A stretch of DNA of 6,762 nucleotides from NCBI GenBank assembly GCA_934725655.1, contig CAKVCJ010000099.1, forward strand, positions 1-6,762, read 5' to 3'. This DNA is from an uncultured Brachyspira sp. (GTDB lineage Bacteria > Spirochaetota > Brachyspiria > Brachyspirales > Brachyspiraceae). Each line of letters starts with the position of its first letter. Position 1 is the stretch's first letter. The notes beneath the pieces were generated by a model. That model was given only the letters and a program-made list of their open reading frames with translations. It did not search any database and had not been told where the DNA came from. Below, piece after piece: positions 6,029 to 6,762 of this stretch. A program made the position numbers and the translations under genes.

Positions 6029-6147
6029 ATTAATTATACAACATATTAAATATTATTTCATAGCTAAAATTTTATTAAAAATTATACAACTAATTTTGTC
6101 AAGTACTTTTGAAACAAGTATATTATAAAGAAGTTAATTTTTAATAT

Positions 6148-6185
6148 AAAAAAGCTGCCTAACCTTTATTAAAGTCAAGCAGCTT
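6148..6185 (-). terminator. Rho-independent terminator of hppA
   Basis: AAGCTGC (6152-6158) pairs with GCAGCTT (6179-6185), with an inner CTTT/AAAG stem across an internal loop. Read on the minus strand, the hairpin is followed by a run of U (A at 6148-6153) and then AT-rich sequence. It lies about 20 bases after the hppA stop codon. Confidence 0.8.
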
Positions 6186-6205
6186 ATATATTTAATAAAA
6201 ATTGA

Positions 6206-6762
6206 TTACTTAATAATTTGGTCAGCTATTCCAAACAAAGCCTGAATTTTTGGTGAGAAAGCAACAACAGCACCAGCAAATACAACGCTTATTAAGCTCA
6301 TAAGTTTAATAAGAATGTTTAAGCTTGGTCCAGAAGTATCTTTGAATGGGTCACCAACGGTATCTCCTATAACAGCAGCAGCATGATTAGGGTTAGTGAT
6401 TTTGTTGCCATTTTCATCAAGTATCTTTTTACCGCCTAAATTACCAGCTTCAATGTATTTTTTAGCATTGTCCCAAGCACCGCCTGCATTAGACATCATA
6501 ACAGCCATAGCAAAACCAGAAGTTAAGCCTCCAACTAACATACCTATAACAGCAGGTACGCCAAATATAAAACCAACAACAACAGGCACAACTATAGCAA
6601 GTACAGAAGGCACAATCATCTCTTTTTGAGCAGATTTAGTACAAATTTGAACAGCTTTCTCATAATCAGCCTTAGCACCAGCCTCACCAGCTAATAAACC
6701 TTTAATCTCTCTAAACTGTCTTCTAACTTCCTCAACAACTCCAGCAGCAGCACGTCCAACAG
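6206..6762 (-). CDS. hppA: Membrane-bound ion-translocating pyrophosphatase, C-terminal part
   Basis: This enzyme hydrolyses pyrophosphate in the membrane and uses the energy to pump H+ or Na+. The frame is open to the window edge, so only the last 184 residues are seen; the ATG at 6619 is internal. Visible family motifs are [18 protein letters not shown] (2-19), the [16 protein letters not shown] segment (89-104) and the pyrophosphate-binding block [17 protein letters not shown] (132-148) with D133, D137, K140 and D141. At least three membrane helices can be seen, near 49-67, 68-88 and 149-168. Between NLGG and HAAAVIGDT there is a linker ([15 protein letters not shown]) that appears longer than the short GSEAHKAAV-type loop I know from many members. 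The determinants of K+ dependence and of Na+ versus H+ lie upstream, outside the window. Operon context upstream is not visible; a terminator follows. Confidence 0.96.
   Translation of the reverse strand, partial: VGRAAAGVVEEVRRQFREIKGLLAGEAGAKADYEKAVQICTKSAQKEMIVPSVLAIVVPVVVGFIFGVPAVIGMLVGGLTSGFAMAVMMSNAGGAWDNAKKYIEAGNLGGKKILDENGNKITNPNHAAAVIGDTVGDPFKDTSGPSLNILIKLMSLISVVFAGAVVAFSPKIQALFGIADQIIK

Larger units (their letters stand above)
5841..6119. repeat. 279-bp segment bounded by 13-bp inverted repeats; MITE-like candidate
   Basis: ACTTGTTTCAAAA (5841-5853) and its exact reverse complement TTTTGAAACAAGT (6107-6119) flank a segment with no coding capacity. The hexamer ATATTA lies one base outside the left end (5834-5839) and directly outside the right end (6120-6125), a possible but imperfect target duplication. 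Inside are the G+C-richer palindrome (5909-6007) and an 11-bp direct repeat, AATTATACAAC (6032-6042 and 6080-6090). A 13-bp match is expected by chance somewhere in an AT-rich window of this size, but is less likely this close together. The call as a mobile element is tentative. Confidence 0.3.

Noticed and set aside
6396..6629. 77-codon plus-strand frame opposite hppA
   Set aside because: It mirrors the highly conserved pyrophosphatase motifs; its Pro/Thr/Ile-rich translation is typical of an antisense shadow.

Overview
The window looks like chromosome of a very AT-rich spirochaete, most likely Brachyspira. The basis is the strong A+T bias with AT-ending codons, the mix of an ankyrin-repeat protein, a CACHE-type chemoreceptor and a membrane pyrophosphatase, and my recollection of Brachyspira proteins. 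This is inference; no rRNA or other marker is present.

Layout. (1) 1-498 (+): the 3' end of an ankyrin-repeat protein gene. (2) 599-2808 (+): a short operon with its own predicted promoter, holding ruvB (Holliday-junction helicase motor, TTG start) and an M23 zinc endopeptidase gene whose true start is unusual. It ends at a strong hairpin at 2839-2871 that can serve both strands. (3) 2880-3671 (-): a membrane-anchored SPFH/prohibitin-family protein with a good ribosome binding site and a predicted promoter overlapped by a perfect 17-bp palindrome. (4) 3849-5675 (-): a methyl-accepting chemotaxis protein gene of 609 codons, cut at codon 370 by one in-frame TAG between the HAMP domain and the signalling domain. 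It has its own promoter and terminator. (5) 5688-6205: about 520 bases without a protein gene. This stretch holds the chemoreceptor promoter, a conspicuously G+C-richer (about 48%) nested palindrome at 5909-6007, a pair of 13-bp inverted repeats 279 bp apart from end to end, and the hppA terminator. (6) 6206-6762 (-): the C-terminal 184 residues of a membrane-bound ion-pumping pyrophosphatase.

The genes do not form one pathway. They cover DNA repair (RuvB), cell-wall remodelling (M23), membrane organisation or proteostasis (SPFH), sensing and motility (chemoreceptor) and membrane energetics (pyrophosphatase). The points most worth a second look are the nonsense-interrupted chemoreceptor, the start of the M23 gene (AUU start or one-base frameshift at a G5 run), and the intergenic palindromic element, which resembles a dispersed, possibly MITE-like repeat. 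I found no CRISPR array, tRNA, rRNA or complete transposase gene.
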